Shown one piece after another: positions 1 to 8,742 of a stretch of DNA of 64,000 nucleotides. A program made the translations under genes and the position numbers. Position 1 is the stretch's first letter. Each line of letters starts with the position of its first letter. Source of the DNA: Spinactinospora alkalitolerans (lineage in GTDB: Bacteria; Actinomycetota; Actinomycetes; Streptosporangiales; Streptosporangiaceae); NCBI RefSeq assembly GCF_013408795.1, contig NZ_JACCCC010000001.1, positions 6,076,001 through 6,140,000 of the forward strand. The letters run 5' to 3'. Below the pieces are notes generated by a model, which saw nothing but the letters and a program-made list of their open reading frames with translations, made no database searches and was not told where the DNA came from.

Positions 1-1028
1 TTCACACCGGTACGGTACCCGGGGTCGAGGCCCATGGTGGGCCGGGCCCCGGCGGGCGCGGCGAGCAGCAGGTCGCGCAGGTTGGCGGCGAAGACGTCGA
101 CCGCCTCGTCCTCGGCCGCCTGCCACAGGCGCATGCGCAGGTCGATGTCGAGCCGGACGAGGATGCGGGTGCGCCAGGCCCAGCGCACCGTCTCCATCAG
201 CCACCGGTCGGCCGGGCGGCCGCGGTCGGCGATGTCGAAGTGCCGGGCGACGCGCAGCTCGTAGTCGCCCGGCCCGGTCCGCGCCTCCTCCCCGGCCTGC
301 GGCTCCTCCGGCTCGGGAGTGAGGTCGAGGACCTCCTCCTTCTCGCCGCGGAACATCGCCAGGATCCGGTGCGAGGGCAGCCGGGTGAAGGGCTCGGCGA
401 AGTCGAAGTAGTCGGCGAACTTGGCGCCGGCCTCCTCCTTGCCCTCGCGCACGCGCGACACGAGGCGGCCCCGCGTCCACATCCGCTCGCGCAGCTCTCC
501 GATCAGGTCGGCGTCCTCGGTGAAGCGCTCGACCAGGATCGCGCGGGCGCCGTCGAGCGCCGCAGCGGCGTCGGCCACGCCCTTGTCGGGGTCGGCGAAG
601 TCGGCCGCGGCCGCCTGCGGGTCGGTCCCGGGGTCGGCGAGGAGCCGGTCGGCGAGCGGTTCGAGCCCGGCCTCCCTGGCGATCTGCGCCTTGGTGCGGC
701 GCTTGGGCTTGTAGGGGAGGTAGATGTCCTCCAGGCGGGCCTTGGAGTCGGCCGCCATGATCCGCGCCTCGAGCGCGTCGTCGAGCTTGCCCTGCGTGCG
801 GATCGACTCCAGGATCGCCGTGCGCCGCTCCTCCAGTTCGCGCAGATAGCGCAGCCGCTCTTCGAGCGTGCGCAACTGTGCGTCGTCGAGCGTGCCGGTC
901 ACTTCCTTGCGGTAGCGGGCGATGAACGGCACGGTGGAGCCGCCGTCGAGCAGCTCGACGGCCGCATCCACCTGCCGCTCGCGCACGCCGAGCTCCTCGG
1001 CGATCCGCTGATGAATGGACGTCGTCAC
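1..1028 (-). CDS. tex: Tex-family transcription accessory / RNA-binding protein, N-terminal part
   Basis: Reverse-strand frame open from a GTG at 1028 to the window edge, about 342 residues; the C-terminal half is outside. The N-terminus (HQRIAEELGVRERQVDAA, then STVPFIARYRKEVTG) and the later LEDIYLPYKPKRRTKAQIA segment are hallmarks of Tex, a conserved nucleic-acid-binding protein with HTH, YqgF-like and S1 domains that influences transcription. Only the N-terminal helical part and the beginning of the YqgF-like region are visible. No in-frame ATG lies near the start, so GTG was chosen; a weak AGGA precedes it. Family assignment is confident from recognisable motifs. Confidence 0.9.
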   Translation of the reverse strand, partial: MTTSIHQRIAEELGVRERQVDAAVELLDGGSTVPFIARYRKEVTGTLDDAQLRTLEERLRYLRELEERRTAILESIRTQGKLDDALEARIMAADSKARLEDIYLPYKPKRRTKAQIAREAGLEPLADRLLADPGTDPQAAAADFADPDKGVADAAAALDGARAILVERFTEDADLIGELRERMWTRGRLVSRVREGKEEAGAKFADYFDFAEPFTRLPSHRILAMFRGEKEEVLDLTPEPEEPQAGEEARTGPGDYELRVARHFDIADRGRPADRWLMETVRWAWRTRILVRLDIDLRMRLWQAAEDEAVDVFAANLRDLLLAAPAGARPTMGLDPGYRTGV

Positions 1029-1239
1029 GTTCCTGATCCGCCTTCTCAACTGGGGTCCGGGGTGCATTGTCCAGGACTCCGGCCCAATTGTCGCGCCGCC
1101 CCCGCGACGAACGCGCGGCACGCTCCCCCGATCCCGCGGGCCGAGACCCGTTCCAGGGAGGGAGGACGCGCGGACGAGGGCACGCGTACCTCGGCCTCAG
1201 GGGGTTGTGAAGACCCGCCCCAGGAGGGATGGCGTGCGG

Positions 1240-1292
1240 GTGGGCGATTCTCTCGCGTGGCCGAAGGCCCGTGGACGCAAAATCGCCCTCAC
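1240..1292 (-). repeat. Intergenic stem-loop repeat, copy 1
   Basis: GTGGGCGATT at 1240-1249 pairs with AATCGCCCTCAC at 1281-1292, and inside it GGCC-GAA-GGCC forms a second hairpin. Read on the minus strand the core is GGGCCTTCGGCCACGCGAGAG followed by AATCGCCC, nearly the same as the copy at 15071-15115. Direct sequence observation; function unknown. Confidence 0.65.
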
Positions 1293-1525
1293 GCGCGAAG
1301 CGCACGCCGACACCATGGGCACAGACCGACACCGCGGTTTCGGCCCGGCGCCCAAAGCGGCGGTGTGCGGTCGCGTCCTCGGGCCGGGGTTCACGCCCCT
1401 GTGGCCGGTGTTTCACGCCCTCGGTGGCCGAGGTCGGCGGGCGCGGTGGTCCGCGCCCTCACCGCGCACCGAAACCCCGGTCGCGTCCCGGCACACGAGG
1501 TGGCGGCGTGGGCGGCGCGGCGCCG

Positions 1526-1690
1526 GGGCGATCCCTTGAGGGGCCTACGGCCACACGAGAGGATCGCCCGGCCACCGCGGATCCCACCTTCGGCCGAGGT
1601 TCACGACCCCCTGAGGCCGAGGACGGCGTGCACCGTCACCCGGTCACCGCGGACCCTTCCTGTGGTTGAGGTTCACGGCCCCTGAGGCTG
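1526..1690 (+). repeat. Stem-loop repeat copy 2 with two tail units
   Basis: GGGCGATCC (1526) pairs with GGATCGCCC (1561-1569) around GGCCTACGGCC. It is followed by two approximate units of the form CCGCGGAYCC..TTC..GAGGTTCACG..CCCTGAGGC. Bases 1642-1676 match the reverse complement of 11629-11663 at 33 of 35 positions. The block just upstream (GCGCGGCGCCGGGGCGATCC) is also found at 15060-15080. Confidence 0.7.
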
Positions 1691-1955
1691 AGGAGAGCGG
1701 GCATGGTGACCCAGCCCTCAAGAGGTGGCGATGCAGCTCTCACCTGCGGGAATGCCCGCATGACAGGGGGCCGGGGGCGGTTCCGCGCACGTGGGGGACG
1801 TCACGTTTGAAAACGCGGAACACATGGATTTCGGGTATGGCGCGTGTGGTTGCAGACGGGGTGACCCCCGAGGAGATCCCTTCAGTCTCCCTCCGGATCC
1901 TCCTTCTCGTCGCCTTCTCCGCTGTTGCGCCCTCTCTCCGCCCGAGGTGATCCTC

Positions 1956-3230
1956 GTGTCCATCGTCGCCGCGCGTCCGGCCGCGACCGGTTCGCACACC
2001 AGCACCCTCACCGAGGCTCCGCGGCCGCGGCGCTCCGTGGTGCTGCTGGTGTTCGTGCTGGGCGCGCTCTCGGCCACCAGCTCGCTCGCGACCGACCTCT
2101 ACCTGCCCGCCTTCCCCGAGATCGCCGCGGACCTGAACGCTCCGGCGTCGCAGGTCCAACTGACGCTGACCGCCATCATGGTCGGCCTGGCCGTCGGCCA
2201 ACTGGTGATCGGCCCGATGAGCGACATGTGGGGGCGCCGCGTCCCCCTGCTGATCGGGGTCTCGCTGTTCACCGCCACGTCGTTCCTGTGCATGGTGGCG
2301 CCGTCGGCGGAGATGTTCAGCCTCATCCGGTTCGTGCAGGGCCTCGCGGCCTCCGCCGGTGCCGTGATCTCCAAGGCCGTCGTGCGCGACACCTTCGACG
2401 GCGACTCCGCCGCCAAGTTCTTCTCCCGGCTGGTGCTGATCGTCGGGCTGGCGCCGATGCTGGGGCCGATCCTGGGCGGCCAGCTGCTGCTGCTGGGTCC
2501 CTGGCAGCTCATCTTCGCCGCGCTGGGGACCGCCGGGCTGATCAGCTTCGCCCTGGTGTTCTTCGGGATGCCGGAGAGCCTGCCGAAGGAGCGGCGCCGG
2601 GCGCCCCAGATGGCGGCCACGCTGCGCACGTTCGGCAGGCTGCTGCGCGACCCCGGCTTCATCGGGCCCGCGCTCATCATGGCGCTGAGCTTCGCCATGA
2701 CCTTCACCTACATCTCGACGTTCTCCTTCATCTCCCAGAACGAGTTCGGCGCCTCCGCCCAGCAGTTCAGCCTGGTCTTCGCGGTCAACACCCTGGGGAT
2801 GGTCCTGGGCAACCAGGTCAACGCCGCGCTCATCGGCAGGATGCACACCTCCCGGCGGCTGCTGGCCGGGCTGGCGGGCAGCGTCGCCGCCGTGGCGGCC
2901 CTGGCCGTCCTGGGCGTCAGCGGGCAGGCGAACCTGGTCTCGGTCACCGCCGTGCTGTTCGTGATGATGTTCTGCACCGGGCTGATCTCGCCCAACGCCA
3001 CCACGCTGGCCATCTCCAGCCAGTCGGCTTCGGTGGCCGGCAGCAGCTCCGCGCTCCTGGGCACCCTGCAGTTCGCGCTCGGCGGCGGGCTGGCCGCGGC
3101 CTCCGGCCTCACCTCCACCGGTCAGGCCACGCTGACCAGCATGACCGCGGTCATGTTCGGCACCGTCGCCGCAGCGGCGCTCATCTTCGTGCACGCGGCG
3201 CTGCGCGGCCACACGCGTTCGGTGCTCTGA
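1956..3230 (+). CDS. Bcr/CflA-type MFS drug-resistance exporter
   Basis: A 424-residue, twelve-helix major facilitator. The first membrane segment ends in ATDLYLPAFPEIAADL, the signature of the Bcr/CflA (DHA1) subgroup. Motif A between helices 2 and 3 is GPMSDMWGRRVPLL, and RFVQGLAASAGAVISKAVVRD matches the family's helix-4/5 region. The family exports bicyclomycin, chloramphenicol and similar drugs by proton antiport at the plasma membrane; the actual substrate is unknown. GTG 1956 was chosen because GAGGTGA sits five bases upstream; GTG 1947 is an in-frame alternative. The gene stands alone on the plus strand and converges with the oxidoreductase gene 46 bases downstream. Confidence 0.88.
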   Translation: MSIVAARPAATGSHTSTLTEAPRPRRSVVLLVFVLGALSATSSLATDLYLPAFPEIAADLNAPASQVQLTLTAIMVGLAVGQLVIGPMSDMWGRRVPLLIGVSLFTATSFLCMVAPSAEMFSLIRFVQGLAASAGAVISKAVVRDTFDGDSAAKFFSRLVLIVGLAPMLGPILGGQLLLLGPWQLIFAALGTAGLISFALVFFGMPESLPKERRRAPQMAATLRTFGRLLRDPGFIGPALIMALSFAMTFTYISTFSFISQNEFGASAQQFSLVFAVNTLGMVLGNQVNAALIGRMHTSRRLLAGLAGSVAAVAALAVLGVSGQANLVSVTAVLFVMMFCTGLISPNATTLAISSQSASVAGSSSALLGTLQFALGGGLAAASGLTSTGQATLTSMTAVMFGTVAAAALIFVHAALRGHTRSVL

Positions 3231-3276
3231 CGCGGGCGCCGGGCGCGCCGGGCCGGACCGGCCGGGCCGGGCCGGG

Positions 3277-4119
3277 TCAGCGGGCCTCGTCGATCATGAC
3301 GGCGATGTCGTCCAGCCGCTTCAGTGTCTCGTCCTCGGGCTCGGTCGGCAGGTTGACCAGCACCCGCTCGGCGTCGAGCCCGGCAGCGGCGGCGATTGCC
3401 TCGCGGGTCTCGGGTACGCCGAACACGGTCACCGGGAGCTGCTCCCGCCCCTCCCGCGCGCAGCGCTCGCGGAACTCGGCGATGGCCGACACCAGCGGCT
3501 CGGCCTCGCCCTTCCAGCGGGGGAACCAGCCGTCGCCGTAGTCCAGCACCCGGTCCAGGACGGTGCGGCCCTCGCCGCCGACGAGGACCGGGAGGTGCGG
3601 CCGCCGCACCGGCTTGGGCCAGGCGTAGATCGGGTCGAAGTCCACGAAGTCGCCGTGGAACTCCGCCTCGTCCTCGGTCCAGATCCGCTTGATCGCCTTG
3701 ACCCGCTCCCCGAGCAGCGACACCCGCGTGGCCGGGTCGGTGCCGTGGTTGCGCATCTCCTCCCGGTTCCAGCCTGAACCCACGCCGAGCACGAACCGCC
3801 CGCCGCTGACCCGGTCGACCGAGGCGGCCTCCTTCGCCGTCATGATCGGGTCGCGCTCCACCAGCAGCGCGATCCCGGTGCCCAGCACGAGGCGCTCGGT
3901 GGCCGTCGCCGCCGCGGACAGCACCACGAACGGGTCGAGCGTGCGGTAGTACTTGCGCGGCAGCTCACCGCCCTCGGGGAGGGGCGTCTCCCGGCTCACC
4001 GGGATGTGGCTGTGCTCGGCCACGAACAGCGACTCGAACCCCCGCTCCTCCAGGGCGCGGCCGAGGGCCGCCGGGCCGATCCCCTCGTCAGTGACAAACG
4101 TCGAAACACCGAATTCCAT
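3277..4119 (-). CDS. LLM-class F420-dependent oxidoreductase
   Basis: A 280-residue luciferase-like TIM-barrel protein. The start MEFGVSTFVTDEG, the FVAEHSHIP segment, VLGTGIALLVERDPIMTAKEAASVDRVSGGR and FVLGVGSGWNREEMRNHGTD are characteristic of actinobacterial F420-dependent LLM oxidoreductases (TIGR03619-like). These transfer hydride from F420H2 to varied substrates in the cytoplasm; the substrate is unknown. ATG 4119 is preceded by AAGGGGAG on the minus strand, which settles the start. The reading frame extends further upstream but that part is low-complexity. Convergent with the MFS gene. Confidence 0.88.
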   Translation of the reverse strand: MEFGVSTFVTDEGIGPAALGRALEERGFESLFVAEHSHIPVSRETPLPEGGELPRKYYRTLDPFVVLSAAATATERLVLGTGIALLVERDPIMTAKEAASVDRVSGGRFVLGVGSGWNREEMRNHGTDPATRVSLLGERVKAIKRIWTEDEAEFHGDFVDFDPIYAWPKPVRRPHLPVLVGGEGRTVLDRVLDYGDGWFPRWKGEAEPLVSAIAEFRERCAREGREQLPVTVFGVPETREAIAAAAGLDAERVLVNLPTEPEDETLKRLDDIAVMIDEAR

Positions 4120-4287
4120 GTGTCTCCCCTTAACCGCGGGCGGCCCGACCATGCGCGGGGCCGGCCCGCCACCGAGACCGCCGAGACCGTCCGCCGGGCT
4201 CCCTGCGCGCGCGGGGCCGTCCGGTGTCACGGACCGATATCGGGGTAGCGGGCCGGGCTCATGATCCCGAGCCCTGTGGAGACCGCG

Positions 4288-4509
4288 ATGACCGAGCACG
4301 CGCAGCACGGCGACGAGGACCCGCGCCACCACGCAGAGCAGTTGCGCGGCCTGCTGACCGAGGTGATCGAATACGCCCGCAACGACGCCAACAAGGTCGC
4401 GGACCCGAAGGCCCAGGGTCTGTTCGAGACCGCCGCCGAGGTCTGCATCGGGTTGACCACCGCGCTCCAGCACTACGAGGCGCGGTCCGAGCGCGCCTGG
4501 GAGCGCTGA
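4288..4509 (+). CDS. Small hypothetical protein
   Basis: A 73-residue acidic helical protein starting MTEHAQHGDED, with LRGLLTEVIEYARNDANKVADPKAQGLFETAAEVCIGL suggesting a two-helix fold. GGAG at 4278-4281 lies six bases before ATG 4288; the earlier in-frame ATG 4261 has no ribosome site. Codon use shows the strong third-position GC expected of a real actinomycete gene. Family not recognised. Divergent from the oxidoreductase gene at 4119. Confidence 0.6.
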   Translation: MTEHAQHGDEDPRHHAEQLRGLLTEVIEYARNDANKVADPKAQGLFETAAEVCIGLTTALQHYEARSERAWER

Positions 4510-4951
4510 TCGCCCGGTGCCGCCCGCCGCCGAGCGGGCGGCGCCGCACCGATGCGCAGTGGTCCTGGCTCCGGAAGGCCGGAAGGCCGGAAGGCCGGAA
4601 GGGGCCGGGCGGACCGGGAGGCCCTGTGCCCGTTGGCCTCCGGTCTCTTCTAGACTCGTTTCTTCAAGGTCCGGAAGCGTGGCCTAGATTTCAGTGACCC
4701 TGCGCGTCTCATGCACCCGCGTGGCCTGTGAACCAACGGGCCTCATGACGCCGCAAACGCATATCCGCTCCGCCGCGACCTCATCGGATTCACGATGAGG
4801 ACTTCGGTGTGCACGCGCCCGATCTCCCTCCGGGGACGATCGGCGGCGTCGGTGCGGAGCGCGCGGGGCCGCCGGAATCAGTCGTCGGCGCCACACATCC
4901 CCGTGGCGCGAGCCATAGGTGCCACGGCACGGTGGAGATATTCCGGACCCG
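4510..4951. other. Intergenic region with a short tandem repeat
   Basis: About 440 bases without a supported gene. It includes an 8-bp tandem repeat (4571-4602) and a less GC-rich stretch at 4640-4800 that may carry the promoter of the ANTAR gene. No tRNA or other structured RNA was recognised. Confidence 0.6.
4571..4602. repeat. Tandem repeat (CCGGAAGG)x4
   Basis: Four consecutive copies of an 8-bp unit, CCGGAAGG, visible directly. It lies just downstream of the small gene ending at 4509 and is not inside any supported coding region. Confidence 0.85.
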
Positions 4952-5797
4952 ATGAAGAAGAGCCGAGCGAACAGCCGTTCAGCATTTCCGGAGGGAGCGC
5001 CCCTCCCGGAGCACAGGGAGTTGGTCGCAGCCCCCGCCCCCGGTGGCGCGGACGACCGGATCGCGCTGGTCCGGCGTCTGGTGTCGCTGACCGAGGAGCT
5101 CGGCAGCTCCCCCGGTCTCGAAGAGGCCGCCCAGCGGATCGTCGACGCCATGGTCGGCGACCTCGACCTGTGCGACCACGCCCACGTCACCGCGCGCACG
5201 GGGAAGAACGGCCCCTGGATCACCGCGCACAGCGACGGTGTCGCCAAGCGGCTCGGCGACTCCTACGTCTTCCTGGGCACGTCGCCGAAGCTGCACATCA
5301 CCCTGGCCGATCCCCTCACGCGCACCGCGACCGAGCACAGCGACGGGCGCTGGACCCGCTTCCTGACCAGGGCCGCGGCCCACGACGTCCGGAGCATGTA
5401 CGCGGCGCGCCTGACCACGTCCAAGCGCAGGATCGGCGTCCTCACGCTCTACTCCGACAGCCCCGACGCGTTCGAGGAGCAGGGGACGGCGCTGCTCGCG
5501 ACCGTGACCGACCACGTCGCGATCACCCTGCAGCACAAGATCGAGGTGGCGAACCTGACCCGGGCCCTGAGCACCCGGAGCCTCATCGGCAGCGCACTGG
5601 GCATCCTGATGGAGCGGCACAGCATCGCCGAGGAGGAGGCCTGGAAGATCATCAGCAGGACGTCCCAGGAGCTCAACATCCGGCTGGTCGACATCTGCAG
5701 GCGGGTGGTGGCCGACACCGAGGCGGCCGCGTCCCCCGAGGAGCCGTCCTCCTCGGAGAAGTCCCCACCGCGGGAGGAGGCGGAGGGGAGCGGCTGA
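4952..5797 (+). CDS. GAF-ANTAR domain regulator
   Basis: About 281 residues. Residues roughly 30-190 form a GAF-like sensor domain (RRLVSLTEELGSSPGLEEAAQRIVDAMV at its beginning, RIGVLTLYSDSPDAFEEQ later). The C-terminal part is an ANTAR domain: TRSLIGSALGILMERHSIAEEEAWKIISRTSQELN. ANTAR domains bind paired RNA hairpins and cause antitermination; GAF-ANTAR proteins are common actinobacterial signal-responsive regulators. The start is uncertain: ATG 4952 has only a distant GGTGGAG, while GTG 4919 has none. The tail after residue 250 is acidic, Ser/Pro-rich and probably disordered. Its RNA target was not identified. Confidence 0.85.
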   Translation: MKKSRANSRSAFPEGAPLPEHRELVAAPAPGGADDRIALVRRLVSLTEELGSSPGLEEAAQRIVDAMVGDLDLCDHAHVTARTGKNGPWITAHSDGVAKRLGDSYVFLGTSPKLHITLADPLTRTATEHSDGRWTRFLTRAAAHDVRSMYAARLTTSKRRIGVLTLYSDSPDAFEEQGTALLATVTDHVAITLQHKIEVANLTRALSTRSLIGSALGILMERHSIAEEEAWKIISRTSQELNIRLVDICRRVVADTEAAASPEEPSSSEKSPPREEAEGSG

Positions 5798-5997
5798 GAC
5801 CGGCCGAGGGCACCCCCTCCGTCGCCCCCGGCCGGTGTCCACGCCCCTCCTCGTGGGCAGCCGAATCCGTCCGCCCGGGCGAGTCCGATCCTATTCACAA
5901 GATCACGTCCATGAGAGGTGATCACGAAACGATGCGTTAGTTTCGGTGAATCGGGCAGAACGCACAGTGATGGCTCTCCTATCGAGGAGGTGTGATC

Positions 5998-6276
5998 GTG
6001 GAGATCACCGGCATCATCAGTGCGCTCGTCATCGGCCTGATCATCGGGGCTCTGGCCCGGCTCGTCCTCCCGGGCAAACAGAGCATCCCGATCTGGCTGA
6101 CCATCCTGGTCGGCATCGTCGCCGCCTTCATCGGCACGGCGATCGCGGGGTTCGGCGGGTACGCCGAAACCCCCGGCATCGACTGGTGGGAGCTCATCAC
6201 CCAGCTGGTCGTGGCGGTCGTCGGCGTCTCGGTGGTCGCCGGCCTGTGGAGCGGCCGCAAGGGCAGCCACAGGTAG
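5998..6276 (+). CDS. GlsB/YeaQ/YmgE-family stress membrane protein
   Basis: A 92-residue protein with three membrane helices. The opening GIISALVIGLIIGALARLVLPG is the typical start of the transglycosylase-associated (PF04226) family, small inner-membrane proteins often induced by stress. The closing segment LITQLVVAVVGVSVVAGLW also fits. GTG 5998 was preferred to GTG 5992 because GAGGAGG at 5984-5990 is too close to the latter. Monocistronic, with 200 bases of upstream sequence; a stress-type promoter is possible but not clear. Confidence 0.88.
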   Translation: MEITGIISALVIGLIIGALARLVLPGKQSIPIWLTILVGIVAAFIGTAIAGFGGYAETPGIDWWELITQLVVAVVGVSVVAGLWSGRKGSHR

Positions 6277-6309
6277 CCGCACCCTTGGCCACCGGGGGTC
6301 TTTCACCCC

Positions 6310-6560
6310 GGCCACAGGAGTTCGCGGTGAACGGGCGGTCCGCCGTTGTGGCCGAAGGCCCGTGTGCGGGGTGCCCGGCTCCGCGCGAAGCACACCGGCC
6401 GTTTTGCGGTCCAGACCGAAACCCCGGTATCGGCCCGACCCAAGGCACGGGTCGCTTCGCGCACGGATGCGACGTTCACCTCAATGGGTCTTCGGCCACA
6501 CGGGAGGACCGCACCCGCACGGACCCCTCCTGCGGCGGGCCTTGAAGACTCCTGGGCCGG
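6310..6560 (-). repeat. Degenerate copy of the stem-loop/tail repeat family
   Basis: GTGGCCGAAGGCCCGTG (6347-6363) is shared with 1258-1274 and both are followed by GCGCGAAGC..CAC. Further on, ACACGGGAGGACCGCACCC..CGGACCCCTCCTGCGG resembles the tail units at 1571-1680. The copy fills most of the space between the GlsB-type gene and the 3' end of the first kinase. Confidence 0.5.
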
Positions 6561-6570
6561 GACTGGACTC

Positions 6571-8631
6571 TCAAGCCAGCTCCCACACCTGCACCGTGCT
6601 GTTGTCGTAGGCGGCGGCCAGGAGGGAGCCGTCGGGGCTGAAGGCCACCGCCGTGGGGGCCGCGCCGTCCGGTGATTCGAGGACGGTGATCTCCTCCTGC
6701 CCGGCGACGTCCCACAGCCGCAGGGTCGGGTCGAAGGACGGCCCGATCAGCTCGCGGACCTCGGGGTCCTCGGGTTCGACCACGCCGACCCCGGCCAGCA
6801 GGCCGCCGTCGGCGCTGTAGGCGATGTCGTGGACCGGCCCGGTGTGCCCGGTGAGTTCGCCGTACTCCTCGCCGGTGTGGGCGTTCCACAGCTTGACGGA
6901 GTGTCCCTGGCCGGACGTGGCGATCGAGTCGCCGTCCGGGCTGAACCGCACGTCCCAGACCCGCTGCGACGCCTCCAGCACGAAGACGCTCTCGCCGGTC
7001 TCCGGTTCGAAGACCGCGGGGGCGGCACCGCCGACCGCGGCGATCCGGTCGCCGTCGGGGTGCCAGGAGATCTGCATCCAGAACCCCGCGCCCGAGGCGC
7101 CCGGCTGGGCGAAGAAGTCGGTGACCATCTCCATCTCCTCCGACTCCGTGTTCCAGACGGCGAGGTTGCCGTTCATGCCGGCGGTCGCCAGCCGGTCGCC
7201 CGAGGGGGAGAACTCCACGTCGCTGACCGGGACCCCGCCGCCGTGCAACTGCGCGGTCCAGGCATCGCCCTCCACCGGCGTGAGCCGCACCCGCCCGTCG
7301 CTCAGGCCGAGGGCCCCGATGAGTCGATCCGCGTCCGGGGCGTAGGCGATGGACTCGGCGCCGTCCCCTTCGGGCAGGACGTTGTCGCCGGCCGGCAGGC
7401 GGTCCTCCATCCGCCACGCCTGGTAGAGGTCGGGGCCGCCCACCGAGAGCCGGTCGCCTTCGGGGTTGAACGCGAGTTCGGTGATGTCGCGGCCGCCGGG
7501 GTCGGTCAGCACGAACGCCGGTTCGGCGAAGTCCTCGGCGGTGAGGTCCGTGGTGGGCGAGTCGGGCACCTCGGGACCGGCGGCCTGGGAGGACGCGGCC
7601 GCACCGGTGTCGGCCGCCGTCCCGGCGTCGGCGGCCCCCTCCCCCGGCAGCAGCCGGACCGCGGTCAGCGTGCCCGCTGCGACGACCACGGCGGTCCCGG
7701 CAGCGGCGGCGGCCAGCGGCCACCTCCGCCTGCGCATCGGGCCGGCCGTGCCGTCGGCGAACTCCCGGCCCCGCCGCTCCATGGACTCGACGCCGTCGCG
7801 CGCCTGCTCGGGCGGCCACGCGGTGCCGTATCCCGCGGGTTCGAAGCGGTCGATCAGGTCGTCGGGCGTGGGGCGCCGGACGGGGTCCTTGGCCGTGCAG
7901 TGCTCGATGACCTCGTGCAGCGACTCCGGAACGCCGGCCATGTCGATGTCGGCGGTGGCGATGCGGTACAGGACCGCCGGCGTCGGGCCGTCGCCGAACG
8001 GGTCGCGCCCGGTGGCCGCGTAGTACAGGACGCCGCCCAGCGCGAAGACGTCGGAGGGGTAGGAGACCATGTGCCCGTAGGTCTGCTCGGGCGACATGAA
8101 CCCCGGGGTGCCGATGATCTCGCCGGTGCGGGTGGGCCCGCCCGACTCGGTGGTGCGCGCGAGGCCGAAGTCGATGACGCGGGGGCCGTCGGCGGCCAGC
8201 AGCACGTTGCCGGGCTTGAGGCCGCGGTGCACCAGGCCGGCGGCGTGGATCGCGCGCAGCGCCTCGGCCAGGCCGAGCGCCAGCGCGTACAGGGAGTGCT
8301 CGGGCAGCGGCCCGTGCTCCTTGACCGCCTCGCTCAGCGAGGGGCCCGCGACGTACTCGGTGGCCAGCCACGGCTGGGCGGCGTCGGGCTCGGCGTCCAC
8401 CACCGCGGCGCCGAAGTGCCCGCTGACGTGGCGGGCGAGCTCGGCCTCACGGGCGAACCGCCGGCGGTACCCCGGCTCGGCGGCGAGGTCGGACCGGATG
8501 ACCTTGATCGCCACCAGCCGGTTCGCGGGCGAGCGGCCGAGGTAGACCAGGCCCATGCCGCCCGCCCCGATGCGGGCGAGCAGCGTGTGGTGGCCGATCG
8601 CGGCCGGGTCCTTCTCGGTCAGCGGTTTCAC
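6571..8631 (-). CDS. Membrane Ser/Thr kinase-like protein with WD40 repeats, HRD changed to HRG
   Basis: A 686-residue protein. The kinase fold comes first: glycine loop IGAGGMGLVYLG, lysine in LVAIKVI, then VHRGLKPGN instead of VHRDLKPEN, then VIDFGLAR and SPEQ. The catalytic-loop aspartate (codon 8221-8223) is glycine, so phosphotransfer should be severely impaired. A membrane helix (WPLAAAAAGTAVVVAAGTLT) follows, then an extracellular WD40 beta-propeller containing units such as VWDVRFSPDGDSIATSG. The start is GTG 8631 with GGAG seven bases upstream. It is a tandem paralogue of the next kinase, 111 bases away on the same strand. Likely role: cell-envelope sensing as a pseudokinase; the ligand is unknown. 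Confidence 0.88.
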   Translation of the reverse strand: MKPLTEKDPAAIGHHTLLARIGAGGMGLVYLGRSPANRLVAIKVIRSDLAAEPGYRRRFAREAELARHVSGHFGAAVVDAEPDAAQPWLATEYVAGPSLSEAVKEHGPLPEHSLYALALGLAEALRAIHAAGLVHRGLKPGNVLLAADGPRVIDFGLARTTESGGPTRTGEIIGTPGFMSPEQTYGHMVSYPSDVFALGGVLYYAATGRDPFGDGPTPAVLYRIATADIDMAGVPESLHEVIEHCTAKDPVRRPTPDDLIDRFEPAGYGTAWPPEQARDGVESMERRGREFADGTAGPMRRRRWPLAAAAAGTAVVVAAGTLTAVRLLPGEGAADAGTAADTGAAASSQAAGPEVPDSPTTDLTAEDFAEPAFVLTDPGGRDITELAFNPEGDRLSVGGPDLYQAWRMEDRLPAGDNVLPEGDGAESIAYAPDADRLIGALGLSDGRVRLTPVEGDAWTAQLHGGGVPVSDVEFSPSGDRLATAGMNGNLAVWNTESEEMEMVTDFFAQPGASGAGFWMQISWHPDGDRIAAVGGAAPAVFEPETGESVFVLEASQRVWDVRFSPDGDSIATSGQGHSVKLWNAHTGEEYGELTGHTGPVHDIAYSADGGLLAGVGVVEPEDPEVRELIGPSFDPTLRLWDVAGQEEITVLESPDGAAPTAVAFSPDGSLLAAAYDNSTVQVWELA

Positions 8632-8742
8632 GCCGGACTCCGTTCGTCTTCTCCATCGTGGCCCAGGTGTCAGGGCCTCCCCGCTGTCTGAGAAAGCCCC
8701 GACCTTCACTGCTTCATGGGGTGGTGGGGGGCGGTGGGCTGC

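Larger units (their letters stand above)
1029..1955. other. Long intergenic region holding dispersed repeats
   Basis: More than 900 bases without a convincing gene. ORFs here are low-complexity Arg/Pro/Ala frames typical of high-GC spacers. The stretch contains two stem-loop repeat copies and two tail units that recur at 6.3, 11.6 and 15.1 kb. The last 160 bases probably hold the promoter of the downstream MFS gene. Confidence 0.7.

Noticed and set aside
240-1685. Long plus-strand ORF opposite the tex gene
   Set aside because: It is an antisense shadow of tex: low-complexity Arg/Gly/Pro composition, no domain, and the minus strand gives a clear Tex protein.
1740-3212. 490-codon minus-strand ORF opposite the MFS gene
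   Set aside because: Gln/Arg/Gly-rich shadow frame; the plus strand carries a well-formed transporter.
4640-4700. tRNA-like segment
   Set aside because: No acceptor stem, T-loop or anticodon arm could be drawn.
6829-8691. 620-codon plus-strand ORF opposite the first kinase
   Set aside because: No domain or ribosome site; the minus strand shows kinase and WD40 motifs.
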